Below are positions 21,839 to 32,000 of a stretch of 35,425 bases of DNA, piece by piece. The notes under the pieces are model-generated. The model saw only the letters and a list, made by a program, of their open reading frames with translations, was not told where the DNA came from and searched no databases. Positions within the stretch are counted from its first letter, which is position 1. Every line of letters starts with the position of its first letter. The stretch is from IMG/VR virus record IMGVR_UViG_3300007514_000038, positions 1 to 35,425 of that record; one strand, given 5' to 3'. The position numbers and the translations under genes are program-made. The stretch is from a virus.

Positions 21839-22114
21839 ATGTCACACGGATCAGTAACAGTAACAGCCCCAACAACAGGAGCAACCTGGTATAAAGACCA
21901 GTCTCAATCAATTACCTGGACAGTAGGTGGAGCTGGTGCCTCTTGGAATAACTTTAGTGTCTATTTATTAAAGGATGGATCTACAGAGGCGACAGTTGCA
22001 ACAGGTTTGTCAGGAGGAGCTAGAGCTTGTAATTATACCCCACCAAATTCACTTGATACAGATTCTGATTATCAAATCCAGGTTGTAGGTAATTATAATG
22101 AGGATGCACCCTAA
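21839..22114 (+). CDS. Ig-like domain protein, N-terminal part of a split domain
   Basis: The 91-residue product reads as the Ser-Thr-rich Ig-like fold (PF10342-type): VTVTAPTTGATWYKDQSQSI, TWTVGG, VYLLKDGSTEATVATGLSGG and SDYQIQVVGNYNEDAP. The domain usually finishes with a strand of the form S-x-x-F-x-I. Here that strand (SGTSGNFTI) appears at residues 6-14 of the next protein, whose ATG overlaps this stop (TAATG) in another frame. The domain is therefore divided between two reading frames. Either a frameshift joins them or the two chains assemble. Confidence 0.65.
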   Translation: MSHGSVTVTAPTTGATWYKDQSQSITWTVGGAGASWNNFSVYLLKDGSTEATVATGLSGGARACNYTPPNSLDTDSDYQIQVVGNYNEDAP

Positions 22115-23337
22115 TGGCTTTTAATGTATCAGGAACCTCCGGCAATTTCACGATCACAGATCCGGCCACCGTAACATTAAGTAGCCCAAACTCTGGGTCC
22201 TATAATGTTAATGCTAATTTAAGTATAACATGGTCCAAGAGTGGGTTTAGTGAAAATGTAGATTTATACTACACATCTAGTACAACATTTAGTACAAGCA
22301 ATGCAATTGCTACTAATTTAAGTGGCACCTCATATACCTGGGATATACCATCTGGATTATCAAATAGTTCTCAATATATATGGGTAAGAAAAACTGGTGA
22401 CTCTAGTGTTAAGGATAGTTCTACAAGTGCAATAACATTTTATACTTTAAATGAGTTTTCTCCTACAGATACAACCTCATTTAGTGAATCAGTTTCTTTT
22501 GACAGTAGCGATGTATGGAGATTTGTAAAGACAGCATCCGATACAACAACATTTTCTACTGACTCTGTGACCACATCTGAAAGTTTATGGAAACACGTTA
22601 AAACTGCTGCAGATACGACCAGCTTTACTGAGTCGGTATCTAAGTTAGTATACAAACAACCAAGCCCTTCTGATACTACCACATTCTCAACTGACTCTGT
22701 AACAACTGTTGAAAGTTTATGGAAACACTTAAAAACAGCTACAGACACAACAAGTTTTACCACGGACTCAGTAACGACAGTAGAAAGTGAATGGAAACAC
22801 AGAAAACTCCCTACAGACACAACTACGTTTTCAGCGGATGCAGTAGAAACAAAAGTATTTAGACAGCCCACCCCAGAAGATACAATGGCTTTTACGGAGA
22901 GTCTATTAACTGAACTCTCTTTGTGGAAGGCTGTATACCCAGTGGAAGACACAACAGTATTTAATGAGGACGTAGCTGTTGAATTTGGTAATGGCTGTAG
23001 GATGTTGAAGTTAGATGCAGGGTCTGACAATGAGAGTTTAAAAGTATCTAGAAAAAGTGGATGGGTACCTCTAGGGTCACTAGATAAAAACACAATTATA
23101 CGAAGATTAAATATGAGATATAAATCTTCAGACCCAGTTACAGTAAAGGTTTTTGCTAATGAGGATACAAGTAATCCAATATTTAATCACGCATTTGCAG
23201 CATCATCAGATGTTGTAAATAAAAAAGTTCGAGTAGGTAAAAGAGCAAAATATGTGATGATGGAATTAAGCACAGGGTCAACAACTAATTATGATATGGC
23301 GATAGACCATTTAGAGGTAGAAGTCGATGGCAGTTGA
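22114..23337 (+). CDS. Tail protein with Ig-like domains, tandem DTT repeats and a C-terminal beta domain
   Basis: The 407-residue protein has four parts. Residues 1-15 supply the missing last strand of the Ig-like domain upstream. Residues about 16-115 form a second Ig-like domain (VTLSSPNSGSYNVNANLSIT, YTWDIPSGLSNSSQYIWVRK). Residues about 119-285 are eight degenerate 20-24-residue repeats with the core DTTxFS/T and often ESLWKHxKTA. Residues about 295-407 match the C-terminal domain of the next gene (GWVPLGSLDKN, VGKRAKYVMMEL, HLEVEVDG). It is likely a tail surface or adhesin protein. Confidence 0.65.
   Translation: MAFNVSGTSGNFTITDPATVTLSSPNSGSYNVNANLSITWSKSGFSENVDLYYTSSTTFSTSNAIATNLSGTSYTWDIPSGLSNSSQYIWVRKTGDSSVKDSSTSAITFYTLNEFSPTDTTSFSESVSFDSSDVWRFVKTASDTTTFSTDSVTTSESLWKHVKTAADTTSFTESVSKLVYKQPSPSDTTTFSTDSVTTVESLWKHLKTATDTTSFTTDSVTTVESEWKHRKLPTDTTTFSADAVETKVFRQPTPEDTMAFTESLLTELSLWKAVYPVEDTTVFNEDVAVEFGNGCRMLKLDAGSDNESLKVSRKSGWVPLGSLDKNTIIRRLNMRYKSSDPVTVKVFANEDTSNPIFNHAFAASSDVVNKKVRVGKRAKYVMMELSTGSTTNYDMAIDHLEVEVDGS
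22468..22985 (+). repeat. Tandem protein-coding repeats, eight units
   Basis: Eight successive units of 60-72 bp encode variants of DTTTFSTDSVTTxESLWKHxK. The units are more alike in protein than in DNA, so the array is old and under protein-level selection. Two unit types alternate irregularly: a WKHxKTA type and a shorter type ending YKQPSPS or FRQPTPE. Confidence 0.75.
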
Positions 23338-23911
23338 ATCAAAGGTATATAAATTAGATGTTGGTGGCACAACAGGCACTCTGGAACAACATGGTATAGC
23401 CAGGAAAACTGGATGGTTTAGCGTGGCCCCACTTGATAAAAAAGTCCTGGTCCGTAGAATGAATGCACGTTATTCAGGTCCAGATGCAATTACGTTAAAA
23501 GTGTATGCTGATGGAGATAGCACAAACCATGTTAAACAACTAACGCTTAGAGCTAACAGTGGTGTAACTGGAGCTACGGTTGACGATGGTACACCAATGA
23601 ATGCATCTGTTACAACACTCACTACTAGCAGTACAAGTCTATTAAAGTCTGGGGATTTTATAAAAATAGATAATGAAATAATGAAAGTTATAACAGCTGG
23701 TACAACTTCCCATACAGTACAACGTGGAATGAAGGGAACAACTGCAGCATCCCACGATGATGATTCAGTAATTAGTTATGCAAATAATCCACTCGAATCT
23801 ATCGCAGTGGGTAGACGTGCAAAGTATTTGATGGTAGGATTGGAATCATCCAATACATCAAATGAAGGAATTGAAATAAATAAATTGGAGGTCGAAGTAG
23901 ATGGCTTATAG
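23327..23911 (+). CDS. Tail protein with inserted mobile beta domain
   Basis: The 194-residue protein repeats the C-terminal domain of the previous gene (KLDVGGTTGTLEQHGIARKT, GWFSVAPLDKKVLVRRMNAR, VGRRAKYLMVGL, KLEVEVDGL). Between residues about 82 and 153 it carries an insertion (TTLTTSSTSLLKSGDFIKID, VQRGMKGTTAASHDDDSV) that closely follows a domain in the nozzle protein at 18318. It overlaps both neighbours by 11 bases. The shared ends (EVEVDG) suggest duplication followed by domain insertion. It is probably attached to the tail. Confidence 0.65.
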   Translation: MAVESKVYKLDVGGTTGTLEQHGIARKTGWFSVAPLDKKVLVRRMNARYSGPDAITLKVYADGDSTNHVKQLTLRANSGVTGATVDDGTPMNASVTTLTTSSTSLLKSGDFIKIDNEIMKVITAGTTSHTVQRGMKGTTAASHDDDSVISYANNPLESIAVGRRAKYLMVGLESSNTSNEGIEINKLEVEVDGL

Positions 23912-24161
23912 TAAATCAAAAGACAAAGATACAAATAAAGGATTTGAGTTTGTGGACCGTGTTTTGGAATCTAAACAAACTAAAATACAAACGCTTTCAA
24001 AAGCACCAAAAGGGAATGATATTAAGAATGGAGAGTTTCTATTCGCAAAAGTTTCAAAAGACAGTGAATCACCAGGAGCCCCTTCACAAGATGAAGGTAG
24101 GATCTATTACAAAGATGATAGTGGTGTGATCTGGAAATTTTCAACAACAACAAAAGTATAG
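23901..24161 (+). CDS. Small tail-associated protein, unknown
   Basis: The 86-residue product is polar with a Lys/Asp-rich N-terminus and ends GRIYYKDDSGVIWKFSTTTK, a beta-hairpin often seen in small phage tail proteins that begin or end fibre modules. It overlaps the previous gene by 11 bases. The role is unknown; a fibre-attachment or minor tail protein is possible. Confidence 0.6.
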   Translation: MAYSKSKDKDTNKGFEFVDRVLESKQTKIQTLSKAPKGNDIKNGEFLFAKVSKDSESPGAPSQDEGRIYYKDDSGVIWKFSTTTKV

Positions 24162-24171
24162 GAGAGAAAAA

Positions 24172-24753
24172 ATGTCAATTGCTCTAGCTTACATGGCAGG
24201 GAAAGGCTTACAAGGGCTTGGCAAAGCATATCAAGCACATAAACAGGGCCAAGCTGCATCTGCCACACCCCAACTAACCGATAACGAATTTTCAAAATCA
24301 TACGGTACTTATTTGCAGAATTATGCATCTCAAGGCCCATTTTCCCCATCCCAACAAGCAAACTTTGCGAGACAAGTTATGGGACAGGCTGCACCTGGAT
24401 TTCAACAGGCATCTACTGGTATTCTTCAAAGGGGAGCTGCAACTGGGTTAGAAGACAGTGCTGTTCAAAGTGAACAACTAGCCGGTGTAGATATGAACAA
24501 AGCTATGGCCAGGCTAAATATAGCCAGGAGACTTGCTAACAAAAATCAAGAATTAAGATTAGGTTATATAGATAAACTAGGTATGCATGGTCAAAATGTG
24601 TATGCTAGTGCATTAGCAAAACACCGTAATAAAATGATGACAGCCGGAGGGACTGGTGCAGCATTATTAAATACAGCTGGGACAATGGCTACAGAGTATG
24701 CAATGGGTTTAGAAGGGTCACAAGATAATATCCCTTGGGAGGTACCTAAATAA
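24172..24753 (+). CDS. Internal virion (ejection) protein, small
   Basis: GGAGAG lies 5 nt upstream of the ATG. The 193-residue protein has a Gly/Ala-rich amphipathic N-terminus (MSIALAYMAGKGLQGLGKAY), Gln/Ala-rich helices (QQANFARQVMGQAAPGFQQA) and a hydrophobic Gly/Ala stretch (TAGGTGAALLNTAGTMATEY). Size, composition and position before two larger internal-type proteins match T7 gp14 / P22 gp7-class ejection proteins, which leave the capsid and form the outer-membrane part of the DNA channel. Sequence similarity to those cannot be shown by eye. Confidence 0.6.
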   Translation: MSIALAYMAGKGLQGLGKAYQAHKQGQAASATPQLTDNEFSKSYGTYLQNYASQGPFSPSQQANFARQVMGQAAPGFQQASTGILQRGAATGLEDSAVQSEQLAGVDMNKAMARLNIARRLANKNQELRLGYIDKLGMHGQNVYASALAKHRNKMMTAGGTGAALLNTAGTMATEYAMGLEGSQDNIPWEVPK

Positions 24754-26045
24754 TGGCACAAACAACTTGGACAGCAGCTCAAAAACAAAAATGGGTTGAT
24801 GATAAATTAAAATCCCTTAAAAGCCCTATTGCTAGAGAACGCTTTAGAAAGAGGATGCAAGATGAAGGGGTGTTAGATGATATAGCCCAATCAAGAAAAG
24901 ATGAGGAATATCAGGATTATCTCTCCAAGCCTGGTGTCCCTGAATATCAAAGTTATGAAGATATCTTATCTGGTTTACAATCCACAGGTAGCAAAGCTGA
25001 ATCTGATGCATATAGAAACTATATGAATGTGAGATCCTCAATCCGAAGAGTTCAAAAGGATTCTAAAGGTTCGTATTATATAGATCCGAATCAAGAAATG
25101 GAAGTTTCAGCAAATGATCCTGCAAATCCCATGGCAATGAAATGGGTCCCGGCTCGTGTTGAGTTGTCTGATGAAGAGGCTATACAGATGAAAGCCGAAA
25201 ATGATATGAAAAAAGAACAGATGAATCGGCATAAAGCCTCATATGAAAAGGCTAAGAAAGCTCGTGTATCTGGAGAAAAAGGTGGGTATGCACAACAAGC
25301 TACTAAATCATTTCAAGATATTATTAAACGAAGAGTTGGCCCATACGGAACAAAAGATGAACCTTTTCAGATTGGAGAAGGAGAATCTATTGGTTCTGTT
25401 ACAACCGATTCCCCTGCAGCACCAGGTGCTAAACTTGGTCCAGCTGCAGCTGCAGTTCAACCCCCAGCGGATCAGATGAGGAAAAATGTTGCTAATACAA
25501 TAGTGATGGCTAGGCAAGGAGATAAAGCACCTGCCTGGGATGCAATAGAAAAAGATAGGTTGGCTCGTGTAGATGCAGAAAAGGCCAGGATGGCTGCTCT
25601 TGCTGCTAAAAGAACAAATCAAGGCCCACCAGATACCAACATTACCAGCACAGAAATAAAGCAACAAACAGACCAAACAAAAGATTCTTCTGTAAAAAAG
25701 ACCACTTCACCTAAGAATGTTAGGTCAGACTCTACTTCTACAAAACAAACTAATGTACCACAGGGTGAAACTACAGTTACTAAGGCAGGTCCTACAGGAG
25801 TACCGAAAAGTTTTAAAGAGGCTTGGGCAAAAATAAAAGCACAGAACGAAAAAAATAAACAGACAAGGGTTGCAAATAGAAAGGCTGCAGCAGAAAGAAA
25901 TAAGGCTAGAAATGCTAATAGAAAAAAATCTGAAAATGTTGGAGATAAAATAAAAAAATCAAAAACATATAATTCCTGGAAAGAAAGACAAGCAGCTCAA
26001 CAAGCAGAAAAAAAACGTAAGGCTGAGGCCAGAAAAAATAAATAA
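24753..26045 (+). CDS. Internal virion (ejection) protein, Lys/Ala-rich
   Basis: Starts in a TAATG overlap. The 430-residue protein is hydrophilic and mostly helical. It has charged helices (about 1-180), a Pro/Ala-rich linker (APGAKLGPAAAAVQPPADQM), a Thr/Ser/Lys linker and a very basic C-terminus (NRKAAAERNKARNANRKK). It contains no enzyme motif. Lying between a gp14-like gene and a giant polyvalent gene, it fits the middle ejection protein (gp15/gp20 position). The basic tail may contact the packaged DNA. Confidence 0.55.
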   Translation: MAQTTWTAAQKQKWVDDKLKSLKSPIARERFRKRMQDEGVLDDIAQSRKDEEYQDYLSKPGVPEYQSYEDILSGLQSTGSKAESDAYRNYMNVRSSIRRVQKDSKGSYYIDPNQEMEVSANDPANPMAMKWVPARVELSDEEAIQMKAENDMKKEQMNRHKASYEKAKKARVSGEKGGYAQQATKSFQDIIKRRVGPYGTKDEPFQIGEGESIGSVTTDSPAAPGAKLGPAAAAVQPPADQMRKNVANTIVMARQGDKAPAWDAIEKDRLARVDAEKARMAALAAKRTNQGPPDTNITSTEIKQQTDQTKDSSVKKTTSPKNVRSDSTSTKQTNVPQGETTVTKAGPTGVPKSFKEAWAKIKAQNEKNKQTRVANRKAAAERNKARNANRKKSENVGDKIKKSKTYNSWKERQAAQQAEKKRKAEARKNK

Positions 26046-29000
26046 TGGCTAATGGTGATCAAAACCAAATCAGGCCTTGGTGGGAATCAGCTAAGGAACA
26101 AGACTCTGTACAATCATTAATTGACAGCTATAATGCTGAAATAGAACGTCAAGAAAATCAAGCAGAGATAGAACGAAACTATCCAGATCTAGTATCTGCT
26201 TATCCTAATGCTCGTTCTACAATCAAGAGTATGAGGGATGAGGGGGTCCATAAACTTGAAACAATTGCTGGTATTGCCGAACAAGAAGAGAATGATAAAG
26301 AGCAATCAGCTTTTGATAAAGTATGGAATACAGATGAGTCCATACAAAGATGGAAACAAGCCCTTGGCAATCCTAATAAACAACCCTCCGAATTAGATAA
26401 GTACGATTATAAAACCGCCTTAAAAGAAGGTGCCAGACCAACCTTTGATCCTGAAAGTGCTGAATGGCACTGGCCATCTAAGTACAAAGCAGACGATCAC
26501 CCCAATAGATTCATTACAGTTGAAGGTAAAAAATACGATACTAAAAATGAACGGTATGTTATGGATGCTTGGGATGTTTTAAAAGAAACCCCATGGCAAC
26601 AATATATACCATTTTTATCAGGATTGAAGGAGGCCTCTGGAATTTATGAAGTGTATGAGGCTGCCCAACGATTACAAAATAATGAAGAAACAAAAGATGA
26701 TCTTCTTTTACTAAAAGAATGGACAGATGAGCAAAGAGCAGATAAAACATTTATGGCTCAGGTTACTGAGGTGCTTACACAGCTACCTGCTTTTGCTACC
26801 GAATTAGCTGCAACCTGGGGATTATATGGCTTTGGATCTAAAGCTGCAATAAAAGGAACATCTAAACTTTTAAAGAAATTATTAAAGGATGGGACTGAAG
26901 AATTACTAGATAAAAAGATGGCCAAGCTAGGGTTGAAAGTTGTGGGTGGTATAGCTGGAGGAACTGTACAAACACCTGTTGCTGGAGCAACTCGAATCCG
27001 TGCAGATTATTTTAGAAGAACTTTGCCACAGTTTGAAATATCTGAATCAGAACATGGAGATTTAGAAGGATTAATTACTGGCCCAGGAGATGATGTAGGT
27101 CCGGCCTTAGCTAAAGCATTTGGTAACCAATGGGTAGAAACAGTATCAGAACATAGTGGTGGCCTATTTCAACATATAGGTCGTAGTGCCTTCGTAAAAG
27201 CATTTTTAAAAAAGAATCCAACAGCTAAAGTATCTAACGTAGATAATATTGTAAAACGATTTGGTTGGAATGGTGTATTCAATGAGATGCTGGAGGAAAG
27301 AGTTGGTGATGTAGGTAGGGCTGCATTAGGCCTGGAACAATTTGAATTACCAACTATGGAGCAATTAGCTGTAGAGCTAGTAGCATTCAGCGTACCAGGT
27401 GCAGCAATATCAGGTACTAAAAGAGTAGTGGAAGGTAAAACCGTAAAGGCCGAAGGAACTAAAGTCCAGGAAGAATTAGATCGAGCATATGAGGCTGGAG
27501 AAATAGATAGAGAAACTTATAAGCTCACATCTTACTTAGCATCACAAGAAGAGGACATTGATGAAAAGACTGCTTTAAATATCAGCAATGAATTAAAGAT
27601 AGCTACAAAAGAATATATAAAAAAGACAAAGAATATGACCCTGGAAGAATTCTATAAGGACCAGGGAATAGAATTTGAAAAAGATGAAGAAGGAGATGTT
27701 ATACTTACTGGTGCTACCCAGGTTGAAAAGGACATAGGAAAGAATTTAATTAGTTTATGGAAAGGTGCTGATTCTAATACTATCGTAGAGGAATGGTATC
27801 ATGCTCACTGGAATCGTATGACTCCGGAAGAGAAAACAGCATTCACAGAATACCACGATCAGAGTGGTGACACGAGATCCGTTGAAGAACACTTTGGAAA
27901 AGAAGGGGCTGACTTCTTTTTTAACAACCGAATGAACGAACAGGCTTACACAGGCCTACGTGACTTATATACCAAACTTAAAGATGCCTTCATGCGAATG
28001 GTAGGTAAAGCTCAGAATATAGACCAGTCTAATATCCCAGAAGATATTGCAGCAATGTATGGCCAGGTGGGTAAAGCTGAAGGACCAGCAGTGGAAGATG
28101 CTAGTGTTCAATTCCAGGCTAAAAGGATAAAATTATCTAGTTCTAAAAAAGCTAATAACGAAAGAAAGTTTATTGAGGAGCTTGGTAAAGATTACAAAGT
28201 TTATAAAAATCCTTTAAACCCAGGTGAATATGTTATGGATGATGTGGGAGCATTTTCAATAGGTGGCATATTTGATGAAGAAGATGTAATAAGTCTTGAT
28301 GCAATAAGATCATTTGAAAAAGGCATAGGGACTGGGACAGAAATTTTAAATAGACTAAAGAAAGTTTCAGATAAACTTGGCATTGATATTCAAGGAGATG
28401 CTACCCCATTTGGTGAAGGTGGATTGAATAAGCAGCAGTTGATAGATTGGTATGAAAAAAATGGATTCCTAGTAGATAAAGATAATATTTATTATGAGGC
28501 AGAATCAGAAAAACCAAAAACACAGTTCCAGGCCAAGAAGGTCCAGCTAGATAAGGATGTAAAACCAAAGTCTAAAGAATTCAAATCCTGGTTTGGTGAT
28601 AGTAAGGTGGTGGATGAGAAGGGTGAGCCATTAGTTGTATATCACGGTACTGTAAAAGAATTTGATCAATTTAAAGTTCCAGAAGAGTATGATCCAGATA
28701 CACCAACCTTAACTGCACCAGGATCAATATACTTTTCTGATGACCCAATATTTGTAAATAGTTATACGACTCCTCGTTTTGAGGAACCAGGAGATGCTGC
28801 ACAAGTATATCCTGTTTATTTGAATATCGAAAATCCATATAATTTATTGAATTTAAATACAAAAGAAGATCGTGAAATTGCTACTGAGCTTGATAAAGAA
28901 ATATATAACAAAGGAGTCACCCCAGCTGTTATTAGAAAAATGAAGGCAGCTGGATACGATGGAACTGTATCAAGTCACGATGATATGTATGATAATCAGG

Positions 29001-32000
29001 AAATTGTAAGCATCTTCCAAGTCTTTGAACCTAACCAGGTAAAAGGACAATTTAATGAGAAGCCTACAAAAGAAGACCCCAGGATTATGTTCCAGGCTAA
29101 GAAGGCATCTGATCTTCAACTTTCTAATATTCCTATTAAAAAACAGGAGAGTTATAATACTCTTTCACAATATTTAGATGAACGTGCTCAATCTGTAGCA
29201 AAAGCATTAGGGGTTGATTTAACTAAAGACACTGACGAAACAAAAGAAATAATGTCAGATGTTATAGCAGAAGAATTAAAAACTGAAATAAAAAACAATA
29301 AAAATGCTTTAGGTTGGTATTCAGTTAAAATGGATAAAGCAATTGATCTTTTATCTAAATTATATCCAGATCTAAAAAAAGACCCAGTTCACAATCAAGT
29401 ATTTAAAATTGCTTTAGCTATAAGAAGTAATGGTGCAGATGTAGATGCTAATCTAGATATGGCTATTACTTCGTATCAGTATTGGGTTGAGAATGGAGTA
29501 TTGCCTACATCTCTAAAAAGAGGTGGTAAAGAAATGGGGGCTATGAGATCTGCTTTCAATCTTTACAATACTTTAGTAAAAGAACATGGAGTAGACTGGG
29601 TTCATAACGACTTAATTAATGGTAAGTGGAAAGTTAGTGATTTAAATAAATCAGGTATAAAAAAAATAGATGAACATGCAGGGCAAGTCGTTATGGGGTC
29701 TGCAGTTTTTGGTCCTAAAGTAGGGGGAGGGTTTCTTGCAAACCTTAATGGCCATTACGAATACTTAACAATGGATCGTTGGTTTATGCGAACAATGGGC
29801 AGAATTCGTGGTAATCAAATCGAAAATAAAGATTACTCTCAACAACTTAAAACCTTTACTTCTCTTCTAAGAAAAAGTAAATCTGCAATGAAAAGATTTG
29901 GAATTAGCAAAGAAGATCTATCCGATCAAAATAAAATGATAGAGGCTGTCAAGAAGATTCAAAAAGAATATGCTAAAGGCAAATTCAATCCTAAAACAAA
30001 AAAGAAGACCACTTTTTTTCCAAAAACAAAATTAAACCTATCATCAAATGCAACATTTAATAGACTAGATACTTTACGTATTCAGCCAACAGCTGCTGAA
30101 CGTCCTTTCTTTAGAGCTGTTATGGAAGATGCAGTAAAAAAGTCCGGTATAAAAAACCTTACAATGGCTGATGCTCAGGCCATTATTTGGTTTCCTGAAA
30201 AGAGATTATATCGTAAATTTGGGGTAGGTTCAAAACGTGCACAGAAAGAAACAGATTATGAAATCGAAGCAAAAGAACTCGTCAGAAGAAGAAGTGATGA
30301 TACTGGAAGAAGAGAACTGGTTCAAAGACAATCCAGTACCCAGCCTGGTAAAGTCAGTCAGAAAACTAAAGCAGCTCAAAAATCCAAAGAAGTAAGCTCT
30401 CCTCAATTTCAGGCTAAGAAAGCCACCGATGTTGCCAAGAAGAAGTTTGGCAAATCAATCCTATCTTCTTATAACAAGAAGAATAAATCCCTAGAATTAA
30501 AAGATGCTACTGTATGGCAGTATCTTGTACATAAGATACAAGACAATACTGTACGTCTAAGATTATTAACTGAAGGGTTAATGACTGTTGAAAATGTTAA
30601 AGATGAGGATGATCTTTATTTAATGACTACCCTGATGACCGGTAAGGCTGGGGATAGAATAAATAATTTTAATGATGATATATATATAAATAAAAAATCT
30701 TTGATGCAAAGAGTGATTGATGCCGGATTTACCCTTGATGAGTTTGGTAAGTTTATGATGGCTCAACACGCTAGACAGCGAAATAAATACATACACGAAA
30801 AAGGTGGACCAAGAGATGGTGGTAGTGGCATGAGTAATTCGGATGCTGCACAAGTTAAGAAAATGTATTCAGCTGCAAAGAAAAAGAAGATAGAGGCTTT
30901 TGCAAAAGAATTTAGAGAAAAGGTTTTACAGAAGGATTTAAAAAACAGATTAGATGCTGGATTGATATCTCAAAAAGATTACGATCTATATTCTAAAAGA
31001 TGGGAGTTCTATGTACCCTTAAAAGTTGACATGGGTAAAAAAGGTATTATAGGAGTAATAAGTAAAATTGGTGGTAAGGGATATGATGTAAGGGGTAAAG
31101 AATATTTTGGTATAAGAAAAGGTCATAAAGACAAGCCTACTATTAACCCTGTATTCTCAGGGATTGTTCAACACCAGGAGGGTATTGTAAGGGCTGAAAA
31201 GAATGAGGTGGCCAAGTCAATGTTGAGGTTGGTAAATAAACATAAATCTTCAGCCTGGTCAGTTAGAGGTCAAAGAGGAACACCAAGATTTAATGAATAT
31301 GGAGAAATGGTATTCTTTGACTACGAACAATTAAAAGATAACGAGATGTTGGCCAAGGTAGATGGTAAAAGTAAGATCATCACTATTGAAGATGATCTTA
31401 TGGCCAATGCTTTAAAAAATATTGATAAGACACAAGCGATAGGATTAATGAGGCCTATTATGAATTATCTAAGGCTTGTGATCACTACCATGAACCCACA
31501 CTTTTTTATCTCCAACTTCCAGCGAGATATTCAAACAGCACTCATAAATATTAGTGGAGAACAAAGTGCTGCAATGGCAGCGAAGATTGCAGCTAATCTA
31601 CCTCGTTCTTGGAAAGGTATTTGGACAGATGTTATTAGTAAAAAAGATAGTGAATGGGCCCAGCTCTATAAAGAATTAAAAGCAACAGGTGGAAAAGTTG
31701 GTTGGTTTAATATAGGTGATATTGAAGAACAAAGAAAAGAGATCCAAACTCAACTAGGAAGACTATCTAAAGGCAAAGCTAATCCCAGAAATGTGGCCAA
31801 GAGAATTGGAGATTGGGCGAACAATTTAAACGAGGTAGTTGAATCTGGTACCAGGTTAGCAGCATATAAAGCTGCAATAGATTCAGGTATGAGTAAGAAA
31901 CGTGCTGCCTTTTTAGCAAAAGAGATTACAGTTAACTTTAATAGGACCGGAGCTTTGGGTCCAAAAATAAACTCTTTATTCTTATTCTGGAATGCTACGA

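Noticed and set aside
22440-23093. 217-codon minus-strand frame opposite the repeat array
   Set aside because: Its length is a by-product of the repeated codons on the plus strand. Reading it gives repetitive Val/Ser sequence with no start signal, and it opposes all surrounding transcription.
27779-27805. Active HExxH zinc protease in the giant protein
   Set aside because: The site reads EEWYH: the first His is missing, so an active zincin cannot be claimed. It was kept only as a possible degenerate site.
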